Below are positions 44,925 to 54,337 of a stretch of 64,000 nucleotides of DNA, one piece after another. Every line of letters starts with the position of its first letter. Positions within the stretch are counted from its first letter, which is position 1. The position numbers and the translations under genes are program-made. The DNA comes from Saccharibacillus soli. Its GTDB lineage: Bacteria > Bacillota > Bacilli > Paenibacillales > Paenibacillaceae. The notes below the pieces were generated by a model. The model saw nothing but the letters and a program-made list of their open reading frames with translations. It searched no databases and was not told the origin of the DNA. The stretch lies in assembly GCA_002189105.1 (NCBI GenBank), contig NIOB01000007.1, positions 248,001-312,000 of the forward strand, written 5' to 3'.

Positions 44925-46328
44925 GTGGTTGAGCATCTGGCTTTGGATCGGCATCTTGCCGTTTCCTTTGAAGCATCGAAAATGTCGGCCAAACTTCGTT
45001 TTGTAAAGCCAGAGGAGGGCTTTGCTTGTACGGAAGAGGCACTGAGACAATTTTTGCAGGACCAGAATGTGCGTTTTGGTTTGTTGGATGAAGCCATTCG
45101 TCGGTTCGTCGTTTCACCGGAAAGCTACTTTTTTGAAGAAGTGGAAATTGCACGCGGAATCTCGCCTGTAGACGGTCAAAATGGACGAATTGAATTTATG
45201 TTCGACGAGGAAGAAGATGCCAGGCCGATGCAGAGGGAAGACGGACGAGTTGATTACAAGGAGCTGATCCGTCTTAAGAATGTCGGTAAGGGTCAGCTGT
45301 TGGCTCGCCGCTTCCCTACTCAACCGGGCACACCGGGAACCGCCGTTACGGGAGAAGAGGTTCCGTTCAAGCCGGGCAAGGAAGCCCGCTTCAAAATCGG
45401 AAAAAACGTCGTCACAGACGAAACGCATACATCGCTTTACGCCACCATCGAAGGAATGGTCAGCCGAACGGATAATGGCAAAATTAATGTATTTACCGTA
45501 TATGAAGTGCATGGCGATGTGGATTACAGTACGGGCAATGTTGATTTTGTTGGAACCGTCGTCATTCGAGGCAGTGTCCTTCAGGGCTTCCGGGTCAAGG
45601 CAGCCGGAGACATCCGCGTGCAGGGCGGCGTGGAAGGTGCTGAGTTGTTTGCGGAAGGTTCAATCGAGATCTCTGGTGGTGTGATCGGTTACCACAAGGG
45701 CATCGTCAAGGCGGGCACCAATGTCAAAAGCTCCTTTATCCAGGACGGAAACGTGGAAGCCGGTGAAGATGTCATCGTCTCGCAGAGTATCATGCACTCC
45801 GATGTGAGAGCGGGAAAACAGGTCATCTGCGAAGGCAGCAAGGGGCTGATCGTAGGTGGGCATATTCAAGCAGGCGAAGGCGTAACGGCACGAACCATCG
45901 GCAACAGCATGGCAACCGTCACGGCCATCGAAGTAGGCGTTCTGCCGAATCTGCGCAACGAATTGGCGGACCTACATAAAAAGCTTCGAGATACAACGGA
46001 AAATCTGCAAAAAACCAACCAAGCGCTCAATCTGCTTGAACAAATGGCACAGGCAGGTTCATTGGCAGCCGATAAACTAGCCATGCGCGCCAAGCTGACC
46101 GTAACCAGACGTCAGCAGGAGCAGGAGAAAGTGCACGCCAAGGAACGGATCTTCGAGATCGAGAGAATTTTGGAAGACACCGGCCGGGCAAAAGTAGTCG
46201 TCAGAGACACCATTTATGGGGGTGCAAAGATCGTGATCGGGCGATATACTAAGTTCATCAAAGAAAACTCGTCACGCGTCTCTTTCCAATACCTCGAAGG
46301 TGATATTGCAATGACAGCCAATCTTTAG
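44925..46328 (+). CDS. DUF342/FapA family protein
   Basis: The 467-residue protein matches the FapA/DUF342 family: an N-terminal domain, then a right-handed beta-helix with repeated Gly/Val-rich turns (VHGDVDYSTGNVDFVGTVVI, VKAAGDIRVQGGVEGAELFA, then EAGEDVIVSQSIMHSDVRAG), and a C-terminal coiled coil (about 335-420). Family function is uncertain; related proteins occur in flagellar and type IV pilus loci. Start: GTG 44925, seven bases after AAGAGGG; TTG 44919 would be too close. It follows sigD by 66 bases. Confidence 0.85.
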   Translation: MVEHLALDRHLAVSFEASKMSAKLRFVKPEEGFACTEEALRQFLQDQNVRFGLLDEAIRRFVVSPESYFFEEVEIARGISPVDGQNGRIEFMFDEEEDARPMQREDGRVDYKELIRLKNVGKGQLLARRFPTQPGTPGTAVTGEEVPFKPGKEARFKIGKNVVTDETHTSLYATIEGMVSRTDNGKINVFTVYEVHGDVDYSTGNVDFVGTVVIRGSVLQGFRVKAAGDIRVQGGVEGAELFAEGSIEISGGVIGYHKGIVKAGTNVKSSFIQDGNVEAGEDVIVSQSIMHSDVRAGKQVICEGSKGLIVGGHIQAGEGVTARTIGNSMATVTAIEVGVLPNLRNELADLHKKLRDTTENLQKTNQALNLLEQMAQAGSLAADKLAMRAKLTVTRRQQEQEKVHAKERIFEIERILEDTGRAKVVVRDTIYGGAKIVIGRYTKFIKENSSRVSFQYLEGDIAMTANL

Positions 46329-46331
46329 ACG

Positions 46332-46356
46332 ATCAGAATAGAAGAATCAGAATAGA
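46332..46356 (+). repeat. Short tandem repeat before unknown gene
   Basis: ATCAGAATAGA is repeated exactly with a 14-base period (46332-46342 and 46346-46356). It lies between the DUF342 gene and the next start, just upstream of the ribosome-site position. Confidence 0.7.
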
Positions 46357-46367
46357 GGTGTCCAATT

Positions 46368-46682
46368 ATGAAAGCGATCGAAGTTCAATTGGCGGTTCAT
46401 CGCGCACCTGAAACGAGCCGGATGCAGCAGGATCAGCTGCATCGCCCTCTAGTTGACCAGATGCAGCTCGCCGGACAGGCAAGTGCAGAGATGGAGAGAG
46501 CACGACACCGCAGTGCCCCTACGACGGAGGCGGCAGATGCCCGCATCCGCAAAGACAGTGAAGGTCAGGGTCGTCATGAAGGGCGGCAAAAGCGGCAGCA
46601 CGATCAAGGACAGGCTGAAGCTCCTCCGCCTGCCGCCGCTCCTCACCCGTTTAAAGGTAAACATTTTGACTTGTCATTGTAA
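46368..46682 (+). CDS. Unknown small basic/Gln-rich protein
   Basis: This 104-residue protein has no recognised domain. It is rich in Arg, Gln, His and Ala, lacks a membrane segment, and ends with a Pro-rich run and PFKGKHFDLSL. The start follows AGAGGTG. It lies 39 bases after the DUF342 gene and 14 bases before the SwrB-like gene, in the same direction, so it is probably translated, but its reality rests on position and spacing alone. Confidence 0.55.
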   Translation: MKAIEVQLAVHRAPETSRMQQDQLHRPLVDQMQLAGQASAEMERARHRSAPTTEAADARIRKDSEGQGRHEGRQKRQHDQGQAEAPPPAAAPHPFKGKHFDLSL

Positions 46683-46696
46683 GAAAGGAAACTAAC

Positions 46697-47281
46697 ATGA
46701 ACGATGCCTGGCTTTATGTGGTACTGCTTGGAGCAGCTGCCGTGGTCTATGCTTTTCTCATTCCCAAGCCCAAGCCGCAGAATACGGCTGTAGGGGGTGA
46801 ACGGGTCGTTCGTGAGATGGAGCAGACCTTGGAACAATACATGGTCGAAATGGAAAAGGAAAACGACGACCTTGTGAATCTGCTCGTTCAGATCCGACAG
46901 GAGACGGGAGCCAAGCAGTTGGCGCTTCAGGAACAGCTCTCGGATGTTCGGGGCCGTCTTGCCGAAATGGAGCGAACTGCTGGCAAACATGAAGCACGTA
47001 TTGAACAGCTCTCAAGCGGCGATCTGCAGGTCGTGGCGGTTCGTGAAATGCAGGAAGCCGCTGGAAAGCTGCGCAATGAGCTGATTGAACATGCTGCGCA
47101 GCAGCATAGCCAGGAGCCGCTTCCCGAAATGGAACCCGTTGAATCGGTACGAAGCCGGTACCCGCAGTTGTTTGAGCTTCATGACCAAGGCAAGTCCGTT
47201 GACGCCATCGCCAAAGCCATCGGCCTTCAGCGTGGTGAGATTCAATTGATCCTGCGGCTGGCAAAAAGGGAGGAAGATTAG
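46697..47281 (+). CDS. swrB: SwrB-like membrane-anchored coiled-coil protein
   Basis: The 194-residue protein has an N-terminal membrane anchor (about 5-22), a long Glu/Gln coiled coil (about 35-115), and a C-terminal helix-turn-helix-like block (YPQLFELHDQGKSVDAIAKA, then GEIQLILRLAKR). This matches B. subtilis SwrB/YlxL, encoded just after sigD, which promotes flagellar export-apparatus activation. The gene is slightly longer than in B. subtilis. Its stop overlaps the next start by one base. Confidence 0.82.
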   Translation: MNDAWLYVVLLGAAAVVYAFLIPKPKPQNTAVGGERVVREMEQTLEQYMVEMEKENDDLVNLLVQIRQETGAKQLALQEQLSDVRGRLAEMERTAGKHEARIEQLSSGDLQVVAVREMQEAAGKLRNELIEHAAQQHSQEPLPEMEPVESVRSRYPQLFELHDQGKSVDAIAKAIGLQRGEIQLILRLAKREED

Positions 47282-48183
47282 TGTTTAAAAATCGCTCTTT
47301 TATGCTGGGGCTTGGCATTGGAATTATTGCGGGAGCGCTGCTTCTTCAATTGATGTTATTGGCTCAGACTGGACGTGAGGAACGGCCCGTATCGGTAAAT
47401 TCTCCAGCAGCAGAGTCCGGCGCTCAGACCGCAGATGCGGATCAAACGCAGGCGTCTTCGGCAGGTTCTGCTCCTACGCAATCGGCCGCAGAGCAGAAGC
47501 CTGAAGGTGAGCCATCGACAGCAGCCTCTAAGGATTCGACTGCTGCCGAAACCAAGCAGAGTGACAGCAGCGCGAAGTCAGATGAAAAAGCGACAGCTTC
47601 CCCTGAAGCACAAAAGGGGGCGGCACAGGAAGCGGCTGCTTCCGCTTCGGATCAATCCCCCTCTAGTGCTGTGCAGTCGGATGAAGCGGCCAAGAGTACA
47701 ACCAATACGCCGTCTAAGCCAACATCTGAAGCTGCCCAGTCGCCTTCCACGAACGCACCCAAGTCAACCGATAAACCGACATCTGAAGCGACTCAGAAGC
47801 CGCAGACGCCTTCGGCAGCCGCGACAGCTCAGCCAACGAAACCGACTCAGGCTTCCGAGCCGACAAAGTCCACCGAGTCGAACCAATCGGCTCAGGCGCC
47901 CAAGGCTCCATCCAAGCCAGCTGCTTCAGAAAACGTCAAGGCGCAGCAGTCCGAAGAAATTCAATCATCGCGGGTTTCTTTTGAGATCCAGAGCGGGATG
48001 AATCTCAAAGCAGTCTCCAAAGCGCTGGAAAGTGCAGGCATTGTCAAGGATGCAGCCGAATTCCAGCGTCAAGCGGCAGAATCAGGTGTAACGGCGAAGC
48101 TGCAAGTTGGAGATTATTCATTCCAGCCCGGCGATTCCTATTCGGACATCATCAAAGAAATCTCAACACCCAAAGTCGAATAG
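47281..48183 (+). CDS. Membrane protein with YceG/MltG-like C-terminal domain
   Basis: The 300-residue protein has an N-terminal membrane segment (about 8-28), a Ser/Thr/Ala/Pro/Lys-rich stalk of about 190 residues, and a C-terminal domain (about 228-298). That domain has the pattern of the LysM-like N-domain of MltG/YceG (FEIQSGMNLKAVSKALESAG, then LQVGDYSFQPGDSYSDIIKEI). The catalytic transglycosylase half of MltG is absent. It starts at GTG 47281, overlapping the SwrB-like stop, and is the last gene before a terminator. A wall-associated role is inference. Confidence 0.72.
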   Translation: MFKNRSFMLGLGIGIIAGALLLQLMLLAQTGREERPVSVNSPAAESGAQTADADQTQASSAGSAPTQSAAEQKPEGEPSTAASKDSTAAETKQSDSSAKSDEKATASPEAQKGAAQEAAASASDQSPSSAVQSDEAAKSTTNTPSKPTSEAAQSPSTNAPKSTDKPTSEATQKPQTPSAAATAQPTKPTQASEPTKSTESNQSAQAPKAPSKPAASENVKAQQSEEIQSSRVSFEIQSGMNLKAVSKALESAGIVKDAAEFQRQAAESGVTAKLQVGDYSFQPGDSYSDIIKEISTPKVE

Positions 48184-48204
48184 TCTCCAACGGATTCATG
48201 CGAG

Positions 48205-48237
48205 GCCGGGAATTCCCAAGGGAATCCCGGCTTTTTT
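48205..48237 (+). terminator. Terminator at the end of the fla/che operon
   Basis: GCCGGGAATTCCC and GGGAATCCCGGC form a near-perfect stem (one mismatch region) with a small loop, followed by a run of Ts. It closes the operon and precedes the rpsB promoter. Confidence 0.92.
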
Positions 48238-48285
48238 GTTTTTGTGGGATTCTCCAACAAGTCAGCAAAAAATCCATGTCAGGGA

Positions 48286-48314
48286 TTGCGTCAAGGATGG
48301 GATTATGCTAAACT
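48286..48314 (+). promoter_or_regulatory. Promoter for rpsB-tsf
   Basis: TTGCGT (48286-48291) and TAAACT (48309-48314) are 17 bases apart, with an extended -10 TGC directly before the -10. Transcription would start near 48321, about 120 bases before the rpsB start. Confidence 0.75.
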
Positions 48315-48322
48315 AAACAACG

Positions 48323-48402
48323 GTGTTAAAACACACGCTGATTAATTCCGCGGAAGGTGCTTCACCCAGGGTGGAGTCTCCACGGGAGATGATTTCGGCG
48401 GA
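48323..48402 (+). ncRNA. Candidate structured rpsB leader
   Basis: The leader can fold into a three-way junction. TCCGC (48347-48351) pairs with GCGGA (48398-48402) and encloses two hairpins, GGTG-CTT-CACC (48356-48366) and GTGGA-GTC-TCCAC (48371-48383). A small GTGT/ACAC hairpin (48323-48334) precedes it. Its location before a ribosomal-protein gene suggests autoregulation by S2, which is inference. Confidence 0.45.
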
Positions 48403-48442
48403 GGTACATCAAAAAAACCAAACCTTAGGAGGTGTATGGAGA

Positions 48443-49141
48443 ATGGCAGTTATCTCCATGAAACAGCTTCTCGAAGCTGGCGTACACTTCGGTCACCAAA
48501 CTCGTCGTTGGAACCCGAAGATGGACCGTTACATTTTCACAGAAAGAAACGGAATCTACATCATCGACCTGCAAAAAACAGTCAAGAAAGTTGACGAAGC
48601 GTACAACTTCGTTAAAAACCTGGCTGGTGAAGGCGGTACGATCCTGTTCGTAGGTACCAAAAAACAAGCTCAAGATTCCGTGAAAGAAGAAGCGGAACGT
48701 TGCGGCATGTACTTCATCAACCAACGTTGGCTCGGCGGCACGCTGACCAACTTCCAAACGATCCAAAAGCGGATCGATCGTCTGAAAAAGCTGGAACTTT
48801 GGGAAGAGGACGGCACGTTTGAAGTGCTGCCTAAGAAAGAAGTTATCCTGCTTCGCAAAGAAAAAGATCGCCTCGAGAAATTCCTCGGCGGCATCAAAAA
48901 CATGAAGAAGCTGCCTAGCGCGCTGTTCATCATCGACCCACGCAAAGAGCGTATTGCGGTTGCTGAAGCACGCAAGCTGAACATTCCAATCGTAGGTATC
49001 GTAGATACAAACTGCGATCCGGACGAAATCGACTACGTGATCCCGGGCAACGACGACGCAATCCGCGCCGTTAAACTGCTGACAGGTAAAATCGCGGAAG
49101 CGGTCATCGAAGCAAACCAAGGCGAACAAACGACTGCTTAA
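48443..49141 (+). CDS. rpsB: 30S ribosomal protein S2
   Basis: The 232-residue S2 begins [27 protein letters not shown], in the family pattern, and continues through [26 protein letters not shown] and [23 protein letters not shown]. The start ATG 48443 lies eight bases after AGGAGGTG; the open frame extends upstream into the leader without similarity. The gene has a strong promoter and A/C-rich, highly expressed-type codon use compared with its neighbours. Confidence 0.98.
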   Translation: MAVISMKQLLEAGVHFGHQTRRWNPKMDRYIFTERNGIYIIDLQKTVKKVDEAYNFVKNLAGEGGTILFVGTKKQAQDSVKEEAERCGMYFINQRWLGGTLTNFQTIQKRIDRLKKLELWEEDGTFEVLPKKEVILLRKEKDRLEKFLGGIKNMKKLPSALFIIDPRKERIAVAEARKLNIPIVGIVDTNCDPDEIDYVIPGNDDAIRAVKLLTGKIAEAVIEANQGEQTTA

Positions 49142-49142
49142 T

Positions 49143-49170
49143 TTCAGATCTGCCGGTTACGGCATCTGAA
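49143..49170 (+). other. Stable hairpin just after rpsB
   Basis: TTCAGAT and GCCG pair with CGGC and ATCTGAA around a GTTA loop, with two unpaired bases on the left arm. It follows the rpsB stop and has no T-run, so it may protect the rpsB mRNA end. Confidence 0.65.
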
Positions 49171-49183
49171 TAAGGCAGCGTAA

Positions 49184-49230
49184 AAAAGAGGGTGGTTGGT
49201 GGTGAATAGCCTCTTAACCGCCCTTTTTTT
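49184..49230 (+). terminator. Terminator-like hairpin between rpsB and tsf
   Basis: GGGTGGTT (49190-49197) pairs with AACCGCCC (49216-49223), apart from one mismatch, with flanking A-run and T-run (seven Ts at 49224-49230). AAGAGG (49186-49191) can instead pair with CCTCTT (49210-49215), which would compete. It may partly reduce read-through to tsf. Confidence 0.65.
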
Positions 49231-49278
49231 AGGGATATAAGCTTCACAACCATACTTAATTCCTGGAGGGACTCAACA

Positions 49279-49926
49279 ATGGCAGTAAATGCGAGCGCAG
49301 TAAAAGAACTTCGTGAAAGAACGGGCGCAGGTATGCTCGATTGCAAAAAAGCACTGGAAGAAACAAATGGCGACATCGACAAAGCCGTAGACGTTCTGCG
49401 TGAAAAAGGTCTGTCCGCTGCAGCAAACAAAGCTGGACGCGCAGCTACTGAAGGTACAGTAGAATCTTATATCCACGCTGGCGGCCGTATTGGCGTTCTG
49501 GTCGAAATCAACTGCGAAACAGACTTCGTAGGTAAAACCGACCAATTCAAGAGCTTCGCACGCGACATTGCGATGCACATCGCAGCAGCAAGCCCGCTGT
49601 ATGTTCGTCGTGAAGAAGTTCCAGCTGAAGTTGTTGAAAAAGAAAAAGAAATCCTGAAGGCTCAAGCCCTCAACGAAGGCAAACCAGAAAAAATCGTTGA
49701 AAAAATGGTTGAAGGCCGCGTAAACAAATACTACGAAGAAAACTGCCTGCTGGAGCAAAGCTTCGTAAAAGACCCAGACAAGACGATTTCCCAACTGCTG
49801 AACGAAAAAATCAGCACGATCGGCGAAAACATCTCCATCCGTCGCTTCGCACGCTTCGAGCTGGGTGAAGGCCTGGAGAAAAAAGTCGATAACTTCGTTG
49901 AAGAAGTTATGGCTCAAGTAAAATAA
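49279..49926 (+). CDS. tsf: Translation elongation factor Ts, short form
   Basis: EF-Ts recycles EF-Tu by releasing GDP. This protein has 215 residues, against 293 in B. subtilis. The N-terminal UBA-like domain is normal ([21 protein letters not shown]). The core continues with [24 protein letters not shown] and ends like the Bacillus C-terminal core ([30 protein letters not shown]). One of the two core subdomains of Bacillus EF-Ts is missing, as in short EF-Ts of Thermus and cyanobacteria. The ATG follows CTGGAGGG. Both ends are intact. Confidence 0.96.
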   Translation: MAVNASAVKELRERTGAGMLDCKKALEETNGDIDKAVDVLREKGLSAAANKAGRAATEGTVESYIHAGGRIGVLVEINCETDFVGKTDQFKSFARDIAMHIAAASPLYVRREEVPAEVVEKEKEILKAQALNEGKPEKIVEKMVEGRVNKYYEENCLLEQSFVKDPDKTISQLLNEKISTIGENISIRRFARFELGEGLEKKVDNFVEEVMAQVK

Positions 49927-49983
49927 GAATTCGACCGGTAATTATCGGTAACTAAAGATCAATCACAGCTTCTGTGTATGGGG

Positions 49984-50009
49984 GGAACACTTGGTGTTCC
50001 TTCTTTTTT
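49984..50009 (+). terminator. Terminator after tsf
   Basis: GGAACAC and GTGTTCC form a perfect seven-pair stem with a TTG loop, followed by TTCTTTTTT. Confidence 0.85.
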
Positions 50010-50011
50010 AA

Positions 50012-50787
<776 letters not shown>

Positions 50788-50788
<1 letters not shown>

Positions 50789-51342
50789 TGCCTCAAACCG
50801 TGAAGAAAAACGCGGAAGAACGCATGGGCAAAGCCATTCAGTCGCTTCAGCGCGATCTGAGCACGCTGCGCGCCGGACGTGCCGTTCCTGCTCTGCTCGA
50901 CCGGATTCAAGTTGAATATTACGGAGCGCCTACTCCGCTGAACCAATTGGCGAACATCAACACGCCGGATTCCCGCACTCTGCTGATCCAGCCGTGGGAT
51001 AAATCGTCGCTGGGCGAAATCGAACGCGCGATTCAGAAGTCGGATCTGGGATTGACGCCAGCAAATGACGGCATATCGGTTCGCTTGACCATCCCGCCGC
51101 TGACGGAAGAACGCCGCGCAGAACTGGTCAAATTGACCAAAAAGTTCGGCGAAGAGAGCAAGGTTGCCATCCGTAACATCCGCCGCGATGCGAACGATGA
51201 CATCAAGAAGAAAGAAAAAGGCGAAATCTCTGAAGACGAATCCCGTGGCCATCAGGAAGACATTCAGAAGCTTACGGATAAATATATCGCGGAAGTCGAT
51301 AAAGTGCTCGCTGTAAAAGAAAAGGAAATCATGGAAGTTTAA
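50788..51342 (+). CDS. frr: Ribosome recycling factor
   Basis: The 184-residue RRF splits post-termination ribosomes together with EF-G. The protein is full length and shows [35 protein letters not shown], and [33 protein letters not shown], in pieces. The start overlaps the pyrH stop by one base. Confidence 0.98.
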
Positions 51343-51384
51343 GACCCCGCGACCCCTCCGTTCCAGGTGGGGTTGTGTCTTTTT
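51342..51384 (+). terminator. Terminator after frr
   Basis: AGAC plus ACCCC pair with GGGGT plus GTCT around an imperfect middle, followed by Ts. The gap to uppS is only about 80 bases, so some read-through is likely. Confidence 0.65.
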
Positions 51385-51423
51385 AAGGGACATCTGCGGG
51401 AGCTGAAGCATGGAGGAGAAGAC

Positions 51424-52200
51424 ATGATTAATCGGTTTCGCTCATGGATCGGTCCGAGAGAGCGCGAGCAGGACTCGGGTCCGGCCGAACCGTCGGCAGA
51501 GAACGTGCCGGAGCATATCGCCATCATCATGGACGGCAACGGGCGATGGGCCAAGAAGTTTGGTATGCCCAGAATCGTTGGTCACCAGAGCGGGATGAAG
51601 GCGGTCAAGCGTGCCACGATTGCTGCGGATGAGTTGGGCGTTCGTTATCTGACGCTATATGCCTTTTCCACGGAAAATTGGAGCAGGCCCAAAGAAGAAG
51701 TCGATTTCCTGATGCGGCTGCCGCAGGAGTTTCTGGCGCTTGAGCTTGAAGAGTTGATCGAAAAAAATGTACAGGTGCGCATGATGGGCAATCTGGAGAA
51801 TCTGCCCGAACATACGCTCAAGGCGATGCGGGAAGCGATCAGACGCACCGAAAGCAATACGGGTCTGGTATTGAATTTTGCTCTGAATTACGGAGCCAGG
51901 CGTGAGCTGGTAGAAGGGATTCGAGAGATCGCCAAACGTGTCGAAGCGGGAGAACTTCACGCAGAAGACATCGATCAGGAAATGATCTCTGCTCATCTGC
52001 AAAGCGGCGGCATACCTGATCCGGATCTGTTGATTCGCACAAGCGGCGAACTGCGGATTAGCAACTTCATGCTGTGGCAGATCGCGTACAGCGAGCTGTG
52101 GTTCACAGACGCCTACTGGCCGGAATTCGGCAGAGAGCATCTTAGGGAAGCAGTGGCCGAATACCAGCGGCGTACGCGAAGATTTGGCGGTCTGAAATAG
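51424..52200 (+). CDS. uppS: Undecaprenyl diphosphate synthase
   Basis: The 258-residue cis-prenyltransferase makes the C55 lipid carrier for wall synthesis. The active-site aspartate D37 lies in IIMDGNGRWAKK, followed by YLTLYAFSTENWSRP and the C-terminal LLIRTSGELRISNFMLWQIAY and YWPEF. I start it at ATG 51424 after GGAGGAG; upstream in-frame codons to 51367 overlap the frr terminator. Confidence 0.97.
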   Translation: MINRFRSWIGPREREQDSGPAEPSAENVPEHIAIIMDGNGRWAKKFGMPRIVGHQSGMKAVKRATIAADELGVRYLTLYAFSTENWSRPKEEVDFLMRLPQEFLALELEELIEKNVQVRMMGNLENLPEHTLKAMREAIRRTESNTGLVLNFALNYGARRELVEGIREIAKRVEAGELHAEDIDQEMISAHLQSGGIPDPDLLIRTSGELRISNFMLWQIAYSELWFTDAYWPEFGREHLREAVAEYQRRTRRFGGLK

Positions 52201-52228
52201 CGGCGTTGCCCGGACGGAGGATGAGACG

Positions 52229-53029
52229 GTGAAACAGCGAATTATAACTGGCGTCGTAGCTGGGGTGTTATTCCTGGGCTTGTGTGTGGTCGGCGGCTTC
52301 TGGTATCCCGCCTTGGTCATGCTGATGGCGCTTGTCGGTTACTATGAGTTTGCAAAAATGAGTACGGGCGCTCCTTTTCGCTCAGAAGCCTGGATTGGTT
52401 ATGCAGCTGTTGCGTATTTGACATTTCCTTGGCAGTTCTGGGGATTGGATTTTCCGCTTCCGCCTCAGCATGCCATCTGGCTGGCGCTCCTGCTGCTGCT
52501 CTGCACAACGGTGCTGACCAAAAACGAAATCAATATCAAGCAGACATCCCTGCTGCTTCTGGGAGCTGTGTATGTCGGTTTGGGTTTTTATTATATTGCC
52601 ATCTCTCGGGATACCCCCGATGGGCAGGGCTTGTTCTGGACGTTTCTGCTGCTGCTCAGTATTTGGGGCAGCGATGCAGGGGCTTATTTTACAGGGAAAG
52701 CATTTGGCAAAAACAAGCTGTGGCCGGCCATTAGTCCAAACAAGACGATCGAAGGCGCGGTTGGCGGGATCTTGATTGCGGTATTGATCGCACTTGGATT
52801 TTCGTTGGCTTCGCCTGATCTGCTTGATCCGATGCGAGCGATGCTGATTGGCTTGGCGGCTTCGGTCGTTGGACAGATGGGGGATCTCATTCAGTCCGCA
52901 TACAAGCGTGTGTATGGAATCAAGGACTCGGGCAGTATCCTTCCGGGACATGGTGGCATACTGGATCGCTGTGACAGCTGGTTAGCCGTATTCCCTTTCG
53001 TACATATCCTGCTGCTGCTTCCTTATTAG
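52229..53029 (+). CDS. cdsA: Phosphatidate cytidylyltransferase
   Basis: The 266-residue integral membrane enzyme makes CDP-diacylglycerol from phosphatidic acid and CTP. It has about seven membrane segments and the C-terminal CDP-alcohol signature SVVGQMGDLIQSAYKR, then KDSGSILPGHGGILDRCDS. The start is GTG 52229, eight bases after GGAGG. dxr follows after 43 bases. Confidence 0.96.
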   Translation: MKQRIITGVVAGVLFLGLCVVGGFWYPALVMLMALVGYYEFAKMSTGAPFRSEAWIGYAAVAYLTFPWQFWGLDFPLPPQHAIWLALLLLLCTTVLTKNEINIKQTSLLLLGAVYVGLGFYYIAISRDTPDGQGLFWTFLLLLSIWGSDAGAYFTGKAFGKNKLWPAISPNKTIEGAVGGILIAVLIALGFSLASPDLLDPMRAMLIGLAASVVGQMGDLIQSAYKRVYGIKDSGSILPGHGGILDRCDSWLAVFPFVHILLLLPY

Positions 53030-53072
53030 CAGGCGGAACGGATTGGCAAGGTAAGGGAAGGGGAAGAGAGAC

Positions 53073-54212
53073 ATGACAAAAAAGATAGCGCTGCTTGGTT
53101 CGACGGGCTCCATCGGTACACAGACGCTTCAGGTGATCGACGAACATCCCGAGCTTTTTGAAGTGGAAGCCCTGGCTGCGGGCAGCAATATTGAGCTTGT
53201 GCTGAAACAGATCCATCAGTTTCGTCCTTCCAAAGTATCGGTGGCGAGCCGTGAAGCAGCGGAGTCGCTCAAGGCTCAAGTTCCTGCGGGGACGAAGGTC
53301 TACTATGGCGAAGAAGGATTGGTTGAGATTGCGGCAGGCACCCAGGCAGACACGGTAGTCACTGCGGTCACCGGCAGTATGGGACTGCCCGCTACACTTG
53401 CTGCGATTGATGAGGGCAAGACGATTGCGCTGGCCAACAAGGAGACGCTGGTGACAGCCGGTCATATTGTGATGCAGCGTGCAGCAGACAAGAACGTAGC
53501 GATCCTGCCGGTGGATAGCGAACATTCTGCGATTTTCCAATGTCTCAATGGAGAGCCGAGAGAGCGCCTGCACAGCCTCACTTTGACGGCTTCTGGAGGG
53601 TCTTTCCGTCATCTGAGCCGCGAACAGCTGCGTGATGTTACGGTGGAAGATGCGCTCAAGCATCCCAACTGGTCAATGGGGGCCAAGATTACAATCGACT
53701 CCGCCACCATGGTCAACAAAGGACTTGAAGTAATTGAAGCCCATTGGCTGTTTGGTCTGGGCTACGAGGAGATCAATGTGCTGCTGCACCCGGAGAGCAT
53801 CATTCATTCCTTTGTCGAATTTACAGATACCAGTATCATTGCGCAGTTGGGGAACCCCGATATGCGTGTACCTATTCAATATGCGTTGACCTATCCGGAT
53901 CGTGCATCGTTGAATGCCAAACGGTTGTCGCTTGCAGAGGTCGCTCAGTTGAATTTCCGGAAAATGGATTTCGACCGCTTCCCTTGTTTAAGGATGGCCT
54001 ATGAGTGTGGTAGAATGGGGGGAACCGCACCGACCGTATTTAATGCAGCGAACGAAGTTGCCGTTGCACGTTTTTTGCGCCGCGAAATTTCGTTCCTGCA
54101 GATCGAAGATACGTTAGAGAAAGTCATGCAGCGTCATGAGGTGATCGCTCATCCGGATCTGGATACGATTCGTGAAGCGGATACCTGGGCCAGACGGATT
54201 GCAGCGGAATAA
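53073..54212 (+). CDS. dxr: 1-deoxy-D-xylulose 5-phosphate reductoisomerase
   Basis: The 379-residue Dxr catalyses the NADPH-dependent second step of the MEP isoprenoid pathway, which feeds UppS. It has the nucleotide motif [12 protein letters not shown] near 8-19, [33 protein letters not shown] and [15 protein letters not shown]. The ATG follows GGGGAAGAG. Next to uppS and cdsA it forms a lipid and isoprenoid cluster. Confidence 0.97.
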   Translation: MTKKIALLGSTGSIGTQTLQVIDEHPELFEVEALAAGSNIELVLKQIHQFRPSKVSVASREAAESLKAQVPAGTKVYYGEEGLVEIAAGTQADTVVTAVTGSMGLPATLAAIDEGKTIALANKETLVTAGHIVMQRAADKNVAILPVDSEHSAIFQCLNGEPRERLHSLTLTASGGSFRHLSREQLRDVTVEDALKHPNWSMGAKITIDSATMVNKGLEVIEAHWLFGLGYEEINVLLHPESIIHSFVEFTDTSIIAQLGNPDMRVPIQYALTYPDRASLNAKRLSLAEVAQLNFRKMDFDRFPCLRMAYECGRMGGTAPTVFNAANEVAVARFLRREISFLQIEDTLEKVMQRHEVIAHPDLDTIREADTWARRIAAE

Positions 54213-54337
54213 CAGCCAGTTGGTCTGCCGCTTGCATAGCCTTGTGTCTGCATGAATTTTTCTGACCATCTTCAGCCGGACGGAATCATCGCTCCATTCG
54301 ACTCGGGGCTTCACCAACAGGGAGGATCAGATCAGAC

